Both the position numbers and the translations under genes were made by a program. A DNA stretch of 64,000 nucleotides from Acetomicrobium sp. S15 = DSM 107314. GTDB lineage: Bacteria; Synergistota; Synergistia; Synergistales; Thermosynergistaceae. Positions 17,219 through 26,177 of this stretch are shown here, in pieces; the first letter of the stretch is position 1; each line of letters starts with the position of its first letter. Where the stretch lies: contig NZ_JADEVE010000215.1 of assembly GCF_016125955.1 (NCBI RefSeq), positions 1 through 64,000 of the forward strand, in the 5' to 3' direction. The notes under the pieces are model-generated. The model was not told the DNA's origin. It saw only the letters and a program-made list of their open reading frames with translations, and did not search any database.

Positions 17219-18199
17219 ATGAGATTCAAGGTAATGGTGGTGCAGAAGGTGCACCAAGCGGGACTTGACATTTTATCCGAAGTGGCTGACGTCGTGATCG
17301 CCAGCGATCCCACCCCAGAACAGCTCACACGCGAGGTGGGCGATGTAGACGGCATTTTGGTTCGCTCTACGCCTATAACGAGAAAGGTTTTGGAAGCGGC
17401 CCCTAAGCTCAAGGTGGTGGGGCGCCACGGCGTCGGTGTAGATAATGTAGATGTGAAAGCTGCCACAGAGTTAGGTATCGCCGTAGTTTATGCTCCTGGC
17501 TCAAATACGATCGCTGTCGCTGAACACACAGCGATGCTCATGTTGGCCATAGCTAAAAATGTCTTTGAGGCAGATAAAGCCCTTAGAGTTGAGCATAATT
17601 TTAACTCTCGCTTTTCGATTAAAAGTCTTGAGTTATGCGAAAAAACCCTCGGTTTGGTAGGCATTGGAAAGATTGGACGTGCCGTAGCGCATATTTGCAA
17701 CCACGGCCTTGGTATGCACGTGATCGCTTATGATCCATATATAACGGAGTCTATGCTTGACAGCAGCCTTCCCATAAGGCTTGTTTCAACCTTAGATGAT
17801 CTCCTAAAAGAGGCCGACGTCATTAGCCTTCACGCTCCAGCTACGCCTGAAAATTATCGTATGATCGGAGAAAGGGAATTCGGCTTGATGAAAGAGGGCG
17901 CAATTTTTATAAACGCTGCCCGCGGTTCTTTGGTCGACGAAGGTGCTTTGTATAAAGCGCTTAAATCTGGAAAATTGGCCGGTGCCGGCCTTGATGTCTT
18001 TGATCCCGAGCCGCCCTTACCTACAAACCCGCTATTTTCGCTTCCCAACGTGATCGTTACCCCTCATATGGCAGCTCACACCGGTGAAGCCCTAAAAAGA
18101 ATGGCCGTTATGGCGGCCGAGGGAATAGCTCAGGTCTTAAAGGGTAATCGACCTACTCATCTGGCAAATCCTGAAGTTTGGGAAAAGAGGAGGAAATGA
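17219..18199 (+). CDS. D-isomer-specific 2-hydroxyacid dehydrogenase (phosphoglycerate-dehydrogenase-like)
   Basis: A 326-residue NAD-dependent enzyme without an ACT domain, so probably catabolic and not SerA of serine synthesis. Visible are the substrate-loop GRHGVGVDNVD, the Rossmann GLVGIGKIGRAV, the catalytic arginine in NAARGSLVDE, the glutamate in LDVFDPEPP and the histidine in VTPHMAAHTG. ATG 17219 has GGAGGGG upstream. It overlaps the next gene's ribosome-binding region and belongs to the same operon as the TAXI transporter. A paralogue lies at 43095. Confidence 0.88.
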   Translation: MRFKVMVVQKVHQAGLDILSEVADVVIASDPTPEQLTREVGDVDGILVRSTPITRKVLEAAPKLKVVGRHGVGVDNVDVKAATELGIAVVYAPGSNTIAVAEHTAMLMLAIAKNVFEADKALRVEHNFNSRFSIKSLELCEKTLGLVGIGKIGRAVAHICNHGLGMHVIAYDPYITESMLDSSLPIRLVSTLDDLLKEADVISLHAPATPENYRMIGEREFGLMKEGAIFINAARGSLVDEGALYKALKSGKLAGAGLDVFDPEPPLPTNPLFSLPNVIVTPHMAAHTGEALKRMAVMAAEGIAQVLKGNRPTHLANPEVWEKRRK

Positions 18200-18201
18200 C
18201 A

Positions 18202-19476
18202 GTGGTCAGCGTAGTGAAAAAGCTTTTATGCGATATGCCAATCCCTCGGATGGTGAAGATAAGACAGCGTTTTGAAAGGCCAAAGATAGAAGATGTAGCT
18301 TCAGAGCTCGTTAAAAAGCTGAAAGATAAGGGAGTGCTTTCTGCAATAAAGGCGGGGCAAAGCATAGCCATAGGCGTGGGGAGCAGGGGGATAACAAACC
18401 TACCACTCATGGTGAAAACGCTGGTCGGCGCCATAAAGGACGCAGGAGGCGAGCCATTCATTGTGCCAGCAATGGGAAGTCACGGCGGCGCTACGGCGGA
18501 GGGACAAAAAGGCGTGCTTGAGCGCCTTGGCGTGACGGAGGAATATGTAGGAGCGCCTATCCGTTCTTCCATGGAGGTCGTCGAGATCGGGCGCACTTCA
18601 AAGGGGCTTCCCGTTCGCATAGATAAGCACGCCTTGAGCGCCGATCATATCGTCATAATTAACAGGATCAAGCTGCATACTACCTTCAGGGGCAAATACG
18701 AAAGCGGTCTCATGAAGATGATTACTATAGGCCTCGGCAAACAAGCTGGCGCCGAAATATGCCATGAACTGGGTTTTGAGCAGATGGCAGAAAATGTGGT
18801 GGATATAGCTAAAGTGGCCTTACAAAAGATGAATTTGCTTTTCGCCGTGGGAATTATCGAAAACGCTTATCACGAGACCGCAAAGATAGCAGTGTTGAAA
18901 AAAGACGAAATCGAGGAAGAGGAGCCGAAGCTGTTAGAAGAAGCCAAAAGGCTCTACCCGAAGATTCCCTTCGATTCGCTGGACGTGCTGATCATAGATG
19001 AGATCGGCAAAGATATAAGCGGCACAGGTTTTGATACAAACATAGTTGGCAGATACACCGTACCGACTATGACAGGGGGACCAAACATAAAGAGGGTAGT
19101 GGTGTTGGATATTACGGACAAATCCCACGGCAATGGCAATGGCTTGGGTATGGCGGATTTTACGACGATGAGGGCCTTTAAGAAATTCGACTTCGAAGAG
19201 ACGTATCCCAACCCGTTGACTTCGACGGTTCCTCTGGGGGCAAAAATACCCATGGTTTTAGAAAATGACAAATTAGCCATTCAAGCTGCCGTAAAGACCT
19301 CTAACCTTTTAGATAAGACACAGATTAAAATGGCGCGGATCAAAAACACACTTCTCTTGGACGAGTTGGAGGTCTCCGAGAATCTGATCTCGCAAGCCGA
19401 GGCGATGAAGCCGTACGTGGAAGTAGCAAGCGGCCCTTATGAGTTCCCGTTCGATGATATGGGGAACTTATTCTGA
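18202..19476 (+). CDS. LarA-like nickel-pincer racemase/epimerase homologue (DUF2088)
   Basis: About 424 residues. The sequence matches the lactate-racemase fold: SRGI near the N-terminus in place of the LarA DxTRP region, GSHGGAT carrying a histidine, and IKLHTTFRG followed by GLMKMITIG, which supply the histidine and the lysine that in LarA carries the Ni-pincer nucleotide; CHELGF gives another histidine. LarA-family members racemise or epimerise 2-hydroxyacids. I start at GTG 18202, since AGAGGAGG (18186-18193) is well spaced from it; ATG 18196, overlapping the upstream stop, is an alternative. No larB/C/E maturation genes are in the window. Substrate unknown; it probably adjusts the stereochemistry of the acid imported by the TAXI system. 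Confidence 0.75.
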   Translation: MVSVVKKLLCDMPIPRMVKIRQRFERPKIEDVASELVKKLKDKGVLSAIKAGQSIAIGVGSRGITNLPLMVKTLVGAIKDAGGEPFIVPAMGSHGGATAEGQKGVLERLGVTEEYVGAPIRSSMEVVEIGRTSKGLPVRIDKHALSADHIVIINRIKLHTTFRGKYESGLMKMITIGLGKQAGAEICHELGFEQMAENVVDIAKVALQKMNLLFAVGIIENAYHETAKIAVLKKDEIEEEEPKLLEEAKRLYPKIPFDSLDVLIIDEIGKDISGTGFDTNIVGRYTVPTMTGGPNIKRVVVLDITDKSHGNGNGLGMADFTTMRAFKKFDFEETYPNPLTSTVPLGAKIPMVLENDKLAIQAAVKTSNLLDKTQIKMARIKNTLLLDELEVSENLISQAEAMKPYVEVASGPYEFPFDDMGNLF

Positions 19477-19558
19477 AAGCACTTAAAACGGTTGCTTAGT
19501 AAAAAGATCGTTGTCGATGTAACCTTAAATATTACTTTATACCAGGGAGGTGGAGGAG

Positions 19559-20422
19559 ATGGCATTCAAGAAGGTCATGGTGGTGGGCGCGGGGACGATG
19601 GGGCACGGCATTGCTCAGGTCTGTGCTCAGGCTGGGCTCGACGCTGTCCTCATCGATGTGGACAGGCCCTTTGTGGATAGAGCCATAGAGAGGATAAGAA
19701 GCGGCCTCGAAAAGCGCGTCGAGAAGGGAAAGATGACGAAAGAAGAGGTCGAGGATATCATGTCCCGTATCAGCGGCGGCACGGAGATCGAGGCAGTCAT
19801 GTCCAAAGATGTGGACTTCGTGATCGAAGCGGTTGTTGAAGATGTAGAAGTTAAAAGGCAGATATTTGCGAGGTTAGACGCTAACTTCGAGCCGAATGTG
19901 ATCCTCGCCACAAATACGACAGCTTGTCCCATAACGGAGATCGCTAGCGCAGCAAAACACAGCGACAGGGTCATAGGAATGCACTTCTTCAACCCTCCGG
20001 TAGTCATGAAACTCGTCGAGATCATGCCCGCACTGCAGACGTCGAAAGATACTGTGGAAAAAACGAAGGAGCTCGCTGAGTTTTTAGGTAAGACACCTAT
20101 AGCCATAAAGATTGAGACACCTGCAGGAATAGTGAGCCGCATCTTAGGTGTCCTCCTCAACGAGGCGGTGGTAGCGTATTCCGAAGGTGTGGCCGAGCCC
20201 CAAGACATAGATACAGCGATGAAGCTGGGCGCCAACCTGCCTATGGGTCCGCTCGAATTGATCGACATGATAGGCGTGGATGTACACCTCGCTAAGATGG
20301 AGACCCTCTTCCGCGAGCTCGGAGACCCGCGTTACCGCCCGCCCTACATACTGAAAAAGATGGTGCGCGCAGGGTATCTGGGGCGCAAGACCGGCAAGGG
20401 TTTTTACACATACGAACAGTGA
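19559..20422 (+). CDS. hbd: 3-hydroxybutyryl-CoA dehydrogenase
   Basis: A 287-residue protein from ATG 19559 (GGAGG boxes at 19546 and 19552). The N-terminal NAD motif is [15 protein letters not shown]. The catalytic histidine is in [15 protein letters not shown], with the helper glutamate and [12 protein letters not shown] in the C-terminal helical domain. The length is that of the single-function clostridial Hbd, with no hydratase fusion. It reduces acetoacetyl-CoA or oxidises 3-hydroxybutyryl-CoA. First gene of hbd-bcd-crt-etfB-etfA. Confidence 0.93.
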   Translation: MAFKKVMVVGAGTMGHGIAQVCAQAGLDAVLIDVDRPFVDRAIERIRSGLEKRVEKGKMTKEEVEDIMSRISGGTEIEAVMSKDVDFVIEAVVEDVEVKRQIFARLDANFEPNVILATNTTACPITEIASAAKHSDRVIGMHFFNPPVVMKLVEIMPALQTSKDTVEKTKELAEFLGKTPIAIKIETPAGIVSRILGVLLNEAVVAYSEGVAEPQDIDTAMKLGANLPMGPLELIDMIGVDVHLAKMETLFRELGDPRYRPPYILKKMVRAGYLGRKTGKGFYTYEQ

Positions 20423-20455
20423 CCTCTTAAAGATAAGCTCGGGGAGGGATGAATA

Positions 20456-21607
20456 ATGGATTTCGATCTTAATGAAGAGCAACAGATGATAAAAAAGATG
20501 GTGGCGGATTTTGCCGACAAGGAAATCGCGCCCGTTTCAGCCCAGTATGACCAGGAAGAGAAATTTCCAGAAGAGATCGTCAAGAAAATGGGAGCGCTTG
20601 GGATATTTGGCACCGTCATTCCGGAGGAATACGGAGGCGGAGGGTTCGACTACATATCGCACGCCCTCGTGGCTGAGGAGTTGGGGCGCGTGGATTCCTC
20701 TGTGCGCGGCATCTACTCGGTCCAGATTTCACTTGTAGCGCTTTCAATTTTAAGATGGGGCACGGAAGATCAAAAGCGCACCTATGTACCGAGATTGGCT
20801 TCTGGTGAAATATTGGGATGCTTCGGCTTGACCGAGCCTAATTCGGGAAGCGACGTGGCCAGTATGCAGGCAAGCGCCGTCCTCGATGGCGACAGCTACA
20901 TATTGAACGGCAACAAGATGTGGATTTCAAACGGTTGCGCAGATGTGGCCTTAATATTCGCAAAGACAGACAAGTCTGCCGGCCATAGAGGAATTACTGC
21001 CTTCATCGTAGATACGAAGACGCCCGGCTTTTCATCCAGAGATATCCATGGCAAGCTCGGTCTTCGCGCCTCGAGCACTGCTGAACTGATACTTGAAGAT
21101 GTACGCGTGCCCAAAGAGAACGTCCTCGGCAACCCGGGAGACGGCTTCAAGGTGGCCATGAGTGCCCTCGACAACGGTCGCTATACGGTTGCTGCGGGCT
21201 GCGTCGGCACAGCACAGGGGTGTTATGACGCCGCCAAGAAATACGCCTTGGAGAGGGTCCAGTTCGGCAAGCCGATAGCTGGCCATCAGCTCATTCAGGA
21301 GCATTTTGCCGAAATGGCCATCAATATCGATGCAGGGCGCTTCTTGGTCTACAGGGCCGGCCACTTAAAAAATAAGGGCGTGCGGTGCACCAGGGAGGTT
21401 TCTATGGCTAAACTCTTCTGCGGTGAAATGGTTAATCGAGTGGCGTATAGAGCTATTCAAATATTTGGCGGTTACGGCTTCTCGAATGAATTTCCTGTCG
21501 AGCGTTTCTATCGCGATGCAAGGATAAACACGCTTTATGAGGGCACAAGCGAAATACAAAAACTCATCATAGCGAGCAGCGACCTTGGCATATCCGCCTT
21601 CGCGTGA
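20456..21607 (+). CDS. bcd: Short-chain acyl-CoA (butyryl-CoA) dehydrogenase
   Basis: A 383-residue FAD enzyme. The catalytic glutamate is in LYEGTSEIQ near residue 362, the position typical of short-chain dehydrogenases. CFGLTEPNSGSD and KMWISNG are the FAD and substrate motifs. It interconverts crotonyl-CoA and butyryl-CoA. The adjoining ETF has a ferredoxin domain, so the complex may couple to ferredoxin and NADH (bifurcation or confurcation); that is inference. ATG 20456 follows GGGGAGGGA. Confidence 0.93.
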   Translation: MDFDLNEEQQMIKKMVADFADKEIAPVSAQYDQEEKFPEEIVKKMGALGIFGTVIPEEYGGGGFDYISHALVAEELGRVDSSVRGIYSVQISLVALSILRWGTEDQKRTYVPRLASGEILGCFGLTEPNSGSDVASMQASAVLDGDSYILNGNKMWISNGCADVALIFAKTDKSAGHRGITAFIVDTKTPGFSSRDIHGKLGLRASSTAELILEDVRVPKENVLGNPGDGFKVAMSALDNGRYTVAAGCVGTAQGCYDAAKKYALERVQFGKPIAGHQLIQEHFAEMAINIDAGRFLVYRAGHLKNKGVRCTREVSMAKLFCGEMVNRVAYRAIQIFGGYGFSNEFPVERFYRDARINTLYEGTSEIQKLIIASSDLGISAFA

Positions 21608-21617
21608 GGTGATCGAG

Positions 21618-22400
21618 GTGTCGAACGAAATCCTCCTTTGCGAAGTGAAAGACCAAGTGGCGTACCTCACTGTGAACCGGCCCGAGGTGAGGAATGCCAT
21701 GAATAATACGCTCGTCGGGGAGCTCGAAAAGGCTATAGGCGCGATCGAGAGCGACAAAGACGTTAGGGTTGTGATAATAACGGGAGCTGGAGATAAGGCC
21801 TTTATGTCTGGCGCCGACATCAAAGAGCTCGCCGAACGGGATATCGTTTTGGGCAGGGAGCACACGAGGCAGCGCCAAGAGCTCTACGATCGCATAGAAA
21901 ATCTGAACGTCCCTGTCATCGCCGTCATAAACGGCTATGCTATAGGTGCAGGGCTTGAGCTGGCTTTGGCTTGCACGTTTAGGATAGCCTCCGAAAGCGC
22001 GCGCTTCGCGGCTTCAGAGGTTAAGCTCGGCATCATCCCCGGCGGTGGCGGCACCCAAAGGCTTGCTCGCACGGTTGGCAGGACAAAGGCGATGGAGATG
22101 GTGCTTTTAGGTGACATGATAGACGCTCAGGAGGCCTACCGTGTAGGATTGGTCAACAAGGTCGTCCCTGCAGATGGCCTAATGGAAGAGGCAGCGTTAT
22201 GGGCTCAAAAAATTAAGGCTCTCCCCAAACTTGCGGTTCAATATGCTAAGGAAGCTTTGAACAGAGGTGCAAACCTCGGCCTCGACCAGGGGCTGGCCCA
22301 TGAGTCGTACCTCTTCGCCTTGGCCTGTTCCACTGAGGATAAAAGAGAAGGCGTAGCGGCCTTTTTAGAGAAGCGGCAGCCGAAATTTGTTGGCCGTTGA
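21618..22400 (+). CDS. crt: Enoyl-CoA hydratase (crotonase)
   Basis: A 260-residue crotonase from GTG 21618 (GAGGTGA at 21606-21612). The oxyanion-hole segments are SGADIKELAE and GYAIGAGLELAL, and the two catalytic glutamates lie in AASEVKLGI and IIPGGGGTQRLAR surroundings. It adds water to crotonyl-CoA. It starts ten bases after bcd stops, and its end is just before the etfB leader, consistent with one operon. The open frame runs further upstream into bcd but this start gives the family's usual length. Confidence 0.92.
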   Translation: MSNEILLCEVKDQVAYLTVNRPEVRNAMNNTLVGELEKAIGAIESDKDVRVVIITGAGDKAFMSGADIKELAERDIVLGREHTRQRQELYDRIENLNVPVIAVINGYAIGAGLELALACTFRIASESARFAASEVKLGIIPGGGGTQRLARTVGRTKAMEMVLLGDMIDAQEAYRVGLVNKVVPADGLMEEAALWAQKIKALPKLAVQYAKEALNRGANLGLDQGLAHESYLFALACSTEDKREGVAAFLEKRQPKFVGR

Positions 22401-22444
22401 GCTTAGAAGTTGCAGTTCCTGCGAAAGAGAGGGTGAGTTTTCGC

Positions 22445-23245
22445 TTGCGTATAGTGGTATGTATCAAGCAGGTCCCGAGCACTGAGGCCAAAGTGCAGAT
22501 GGACCCTGTTAAAGGCACATTGATTCGTGAAGGTGTGGAGAGCGTGGTCAACCCCTTTGACGAATACGCTATCGAGGAGGGGGTTAGGCTCAAGGAGCGC
22601 TACGGCGGCGAAGTCATAGTAGTTTCCATGGGGCCCCCTCAGGCTAAGGAGGCTTTAAGACAGGCCCTGGCTATGGGAGCGGACAAAGCTGTCCTCTTAA
22701 GCGATAGGGCTTTTGCAGGCTCAGATACACTGGCGACCGCTTATACGCTTTCGCTGGCTATCAAAAAGTTAGGCGAAATTGATCTCGTTATTTGTGGCAA
22801 GCAGGCCACCGATGGTGACACCGCCCAGGTTGGCCCAGGCTTGGCTCAAAGGCTCGGTTTTAGGCAACTTACCTATGTTTGCAAAGTAAAAGAAATAAAC
22901 TCAGAAAGTAAAAAGATTATAGTCGAGCGCCTCTTGGACGAAGGGATTCAAGTGGTGGAGACAACATTGCCAGCCCTTATGACTGTAGTAAAGGACATAA
23001 ACCAGCCGCGCCTGCCGAATGTAATTTCTATAAGGAGAGCTGCCAGGACTGAAATTCCAATCTGGGGGCCACAGGACCTAAATGGAGATCAGGCTAAGTT
23101 TGGTTTCGATGGCTCACCCACTCAAGTGATCCGGATTTTCACTCCGCCCCCGCGGGCCGGTGGTCAGATCTTAGAAGGAGAAGTCCCGGAAGTTGTGTCT
23201 AAGCTCCTGGACGCCCTCTCTTCTCAGCAAGTTATAAGCATATAG
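22445..23245 (+). CDS. etfB: Electron transfer flavoprotein, beta subunit
   Basis: A 266-residue protein from TTG 22445, giving the classic N-terminus MRIVVCIKQVP; GAGAGGGTGA lies at 22427-22436. The open frame extends to 22397 but adds 16 residues not typical of EtfB. Motifs include VNPFDEYAIEE and ICGKQATDGDTAQVGPGLA. It binds nucleotide or FAD and shuttles electrons between Bcd and the EtfA subunit encoded next. Confidence 0.92.
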   Translation: MRIVVCIKQVPSTEAKVQMDPVKGTLIREGVESVVNPFDEYAIEEGVRLKERYGGEVIVVSMGPPQAKEALRQALAMGADKAVLLSDRAFAGSDTLATAYTLSLAIKKLGEIDLVICGKQATDGDTAQVGPGLAQRLGFRQLTYVCKVKEINSESKKIIVERLLDEGIQVVETTLPALMTVVKDINQPRLPNVISIRRAARTEIPIWGPQDLNGDQAKFGFDGSPTQVIRIFTPPPRAGGQILEGEVPEVVSKLLDALSSQQVISI

Positions 23246-23257
23246 GGGGATATTATA

Positions 23258-24457
23258 ATGGCGCTCAAAGTCATAAAAGAGCAGTGTACAGGCTGTGGTC
23301 TTTGCGTCCAAGTTTGCCCATACAACGCTATAAGGTTGAACGACGATGGCATCGCCGAAGTGCTCGAGTCTTGCATTCTCTGTGGCCAATGCGTCGATTC
23401 CTGCCCCATGAAGGCCCTTCTCATGGAAGAAAAACATGGCGAGGAAGCTACCGGCTATAGAGGGGTGATGGTATTCGTCGAACACGAATTTGGCCGCATC
23501 AACCATGTCTCTTTTGAACTCCTCGGCAAAGGGCGAGATCTGGCTGATAAGTTAACAGCACCTCTATGCGCCATGGTGATAGGCGATGGAGCAAAAGATA
23601 TGGCCAAAGAGGTGGGCACATACGACGTTGACGAGATCTACGTGGTAGATGCCCCTCACCTCAGAGAGTATCAGACCAATTCTTACGTGCGCGAGGCAGA
23701 AAACATCATAAATGGATACAAACCTGAAATTGTCCTCATAGGTGCTACGACGCTCGGGAGGGATTTTGCCGGGGCTTTGGCCACGCGCCTCGAAACGGGC
23801 CTCACTGCAGACTGCACCGAACTCGATATAGATCCAGAAAGAGGGTTGCTCATGCAGACTCGCCCTGCCTTTGGTGGCAATATAATGGCGACGATACTAT
23901 GCCCTTACAAGAGGCCACAGATGTCAACGGTTCGCCCCAAAGTCATGCCCATGCCCGAGAAAGTTACCAAAGATGGGGCTCGTATCATAGGAATAGAGCC
24001 TGTATCAACTCCCAAGGACTTGCTCATTTCTATCTTGGATTTCATCAAGGACACGGCAGGCACGGTCAACCTCGCTGACGCCGACGTTATAGTCTCGGGC
24101 GGCAGGGGGATGAAGGGGCCCGAAAATTTCAAAATGCTTTTAGAGCTGGCTCAACTTTTGGGAGGTGCCGTAGGAGCTTCCAGGGCTGCCGTTGACAGCG
24201 GTTGGATCCCCTATGCACATCAGGTGGGTCAGACCGGACGCACAGTGAGGCCCAAGCTTTACATAGCCTGTGGCATATCCGGAGCCATTCAGCATTTGGC
24301 CGGCATGCAAACTTCCGATATTATCGTAGCCATAAACAAGGACCCGGAAGCCCCCATCTTTAAGGTGGCCAATTACGGAATTGTCGGCGACCTCTTTAAG
24401 ATTGTTCCCGAGATGATAAGGCAGCTAAAGGAAAGAAAAGAGAAAGCAAGGAGCTAA
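23258..24457 (+). CDS. etfA: Electron transfer flavoprotein, alpha subunit with N-terminal 2x[4Fe-4S] ferredoxin domain
   Basis: A 399-residue fusion. Residues 1-60 carry two cluster motifs (C10, C13, C16, C20 and C39, C42, C45, C49); the rest is EtfA, with the FAD-binding SGGRGMKGPENF and VGASRAAVDSGWIPYAHQVGQTG. This architecture is known from CarE of the Acetobacterium caffeyl-CoA reductase and from several Clostridia. The extra clusters suggest that low-potential electrons enter or leave through ferredoxin. ATG 23258 is 12 bases after etfB. Confidence 0.93.
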   Translation: MALKVIKEQCTGCGLCVQVCPYNAIRLNDDGIAEVLESCILCGQCVDSCPMKALLMEEKHGEEATGYRGVMVFVEHEFGRINHVSFELLGKGRDLADKLTAPLCAMVIGDGAKDMAKEVGTYDVDEIYVVDAPHLREYQTNSYVREAENIINGYKPEIVLIGATTLGRDFAGALATRLETGLTADCTELDIDPERGLLMQTRPAFGGNIMATILCPYKRPQMSTVRPKVMPMPEKVTKDGARIIGIEPVSTPKDLLISILDFIKDTAGTVNLADADVIVSGGRGMKGPENFKMLLELAQLLGGAVGASRAAVDSGWIPYAHQVGQTGRTVRPKLYIACGISGAIQHLAGMQTSDIIVAINKDPEAPIFKVANYGIVGDLFKIVPEMIRQLKERKEKARS

Positions 24458-24810
24458 TTGTTATAACATCATTTCGGTTATTGTGGACTCACAAAGCATA
24501 GCACACAAGGGACCTGCTCTGCTCTCGGTAGGGCTTGTGTGCCAAGCAATGTTGGCTTGAGACATTAGCGACCCTTATTGTATAGAGCTGTCTCTTTAGC
24601 TTCATATGCCGCTAAAAGTTGACCTTTACTTTGACCGTGAGTAAGATTGGTTTGAGTAATCGTGAACAAAACCAACCAAAGACAACCATAAGTAAACAAA
24701 AGGAGGTGGAGACCTTCAGGATATACAAAGCAAAACTAATCATTAATAGAGAGTTATAAGATTTCGTGATGTTAAGGCTATACTCTATAGCAGTGGAGGT
24801 GAAAACAAAT
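24458..24810 (+). other. Leader region upstream of the GntP permease with hairpins and an orphan Shine-Dalgarno
   Basis: A 353-base gap. GCACACAAG (24501-24509) pairs with CTTGTGTGC (24534-24542), and GCCAA (24541-24545) pairs with TTGGC (24552-24556); the second hairpin borrows two bases of the first. Neither has a T-run, so termination of the etf operon here is uncertain. A full consensus ribosome site, AAAGGAGGTGG at 24701-24711, has no ATG, GTG or TTG at the right distance. The true site for the permease is GGAGGTG at 24796-24802. No gene or known riboswitch was recognised. Confidence 0.4.
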
Positions 24811-26112
24811 ATGGATTTCTTGCAAATCGCGATACTCCCCATAGCACTTGCACTGTTTGGTTATCTTGCGTTTCAGAAATGGAGTGCCCTTATATTGGGT
24901 CCCTTGCTTTCCATGCTTGTAGCCTTAGTGGCCGGCTTACCGCTATTTGAGACGATGCTCGGGCCCTACATGGCCACTGCAGCAGATTATGTGAAAAACT
25001 TCTTCCTTATATTTTTTGTCGGTGCCGTGTTCGGCTCCGTTATGGAAGATACCGGAGCCGCAGAATCGTTGGCTCGATGGATGATTGGCCTTACAAAAGG
25101 CAAATACGTGGCCCCCATTATTATGACTATAACGGGAATACTTACGTACGGAGGAATAAGCGGTTTTGTGGTATTTTTTGCTATGTATCCGATTGCTTTG
25201 TACATGTTTAAAGAGGCTAATATAAGCCGAAGGCTTATTCCGGCTGCTATATCTGCAGGATGCTGGACCTGGTCTATGAACGGCCCTGGAACCCCAGCGA
25301 TCCAGAACGTCATACCTATGAGATATTTAGGAACTTCCTCCATAGCAGATCCTGTGGGTGGCGCTTTAGCCGTTATAATTCAAATTGCCCTGATCTTTTG
25401 GTATCTCGAATGGCAAGGGAAGCGCTATGCAGCTAAAGGCCATACGTTTGTGGAGGATGAGCATACGCGCCAAACAATGGCGCGTGCGGGGGGCGAAAAG
25501 AGACTACCTCATCCTATCCCTTCTTTGATCCCGTGCATAGTAATACTTGCGCTGTTCAACGTATTTCGAGTGCCCGTTGAGGCAGCGGTGCTCGCAGGAA
25601 TTGTGTTAGCTATATTGCTTTTGGCTCCTTACGGTGGTGGATATAATAATTGGATTCAAATCTTAAACAGGGGGGCACTGAATTCAGCCCCTGCGATATT
25701 GAACACTGCTATTGTAGTGGGTTTTGCCGGCGTGGTGAGAAATACTGCAGGATTTGCCCAAATCATCGAGGGTTTAAAGGTAATGGCTATGCCACCGCTT
25801 TTGCTCGTAGCCATCACCACAGCTATAGCTGCTGGCGCCGCAGGATCAGCTTCTGGAGGATTAGGCGTAGCCTACGCTGCTTTGAAGGATCTTTATATTT
25901 CCTTAGGAGTGCCCATGGATTGGGTGCATCGCGTTTCAGTAATAGCTGCTGGTACGCTCGATACGCTTCCTCATCAGGGGGCGCAGATAACGCTGTTGAC
26001 CATATGCCACCAAACTCACAGGGAGGCTTATTGGCCTATATTCGTAACGCAGATTGTAATACCAGTTATTGCCCTTTTTGCCCTGATAGGTTATCACGGA
26101 TTAGGTTTTTAA
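24811..26112 (+). CDS. GntP family permease (gluconate/organic acid:H+ symporter family)
   Basis: A 433-residue membrane protein with about 12 hydrophobic segments. Family-type motifs include FFVGAVFGSVMEDTGAAESLA, TYGGISGFVVFF and the C-terminal TLDTLPHQGAQITLL. ATG 24811 is chosen because of GGAGGTG at 24796; the frame extends 15 codons upstream. GntP members import gluconate, other sugar acids, glycerate or hydroxybutyrate. It is followed by an alcohol dehydrogenase and an AOR, suggesting uptake of a hydroxy- or alcohol-bearing acid. Substrate unknown. Confidence 0.85.
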   Translation: MDFLQIAILPIALALFGYLAFQKWSALILGPLLSMLVALVAGLPLFETMLGPYMATAADYVKNFFLIFFVGAVFGSVMEDTGAAESLARWMIGLTKGKYVAPIIMTITGILTYGGISGFVVFFAMYPIALYMFKEANISRRLIPAAISAGCWTWSMNGPGTPAIQNVIPMRYLGTSSIADPVGGALAVIIQIALIFWYLEWQGKRYAAKGHTFVEDEHTRQTMARAGGEKRLPHPIPSLIPCIVILALFNVFRVPVEAAVLAGIVLAILLLAPYGGGYNNWIQILNRGALNSAPAILNTAIVVGFAGVVRNTAGFAQIIEGLKVMAMPPLLLVAITTAIAAGAAGSASGGLGVAYAALKDLYISLGVPMDWVHRVSVIAAGTLDTLPHQGAQITLLTICHQTHREAYWPIFVTQIVIPVIALFALIGYHGLGF

Positions 26113-26148
26113 GGGTTAATCATCAAATAAGGGTTAATCATCAAATAA
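26113..26148 (+). repeat. Perfect tandem duplication of 18 bases
   Basis: GGGTTAATCATCAAATAA occurs twice head to tail (26113-26130 and 26131-26148), directly after the permease stop codon and before the ribosome site of the next gene. It looks like a recent slippage duplication or a paired binding site. Confidence 0.9.
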
Positions 26149-26177
26149 AGTTAAACTGATTTAAGGAGGGGGAAACC

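Noticed and set aside
17219-18199. SerA (phosphoglycerate dehydrogenase of serine synthesis)
   Set aside because: No ACT domain and the neighbours are a TRAP transporter and a LarA homologue; a general 2-hydroxyacid dehydrogenase is safer.
24706-24759. Seventeen-codon frame from GTG 24706 inside the orphan Shine-Dalgarno
   Set aside because: The start codon lies within the ribosome site itself, so initiation there is implausible.
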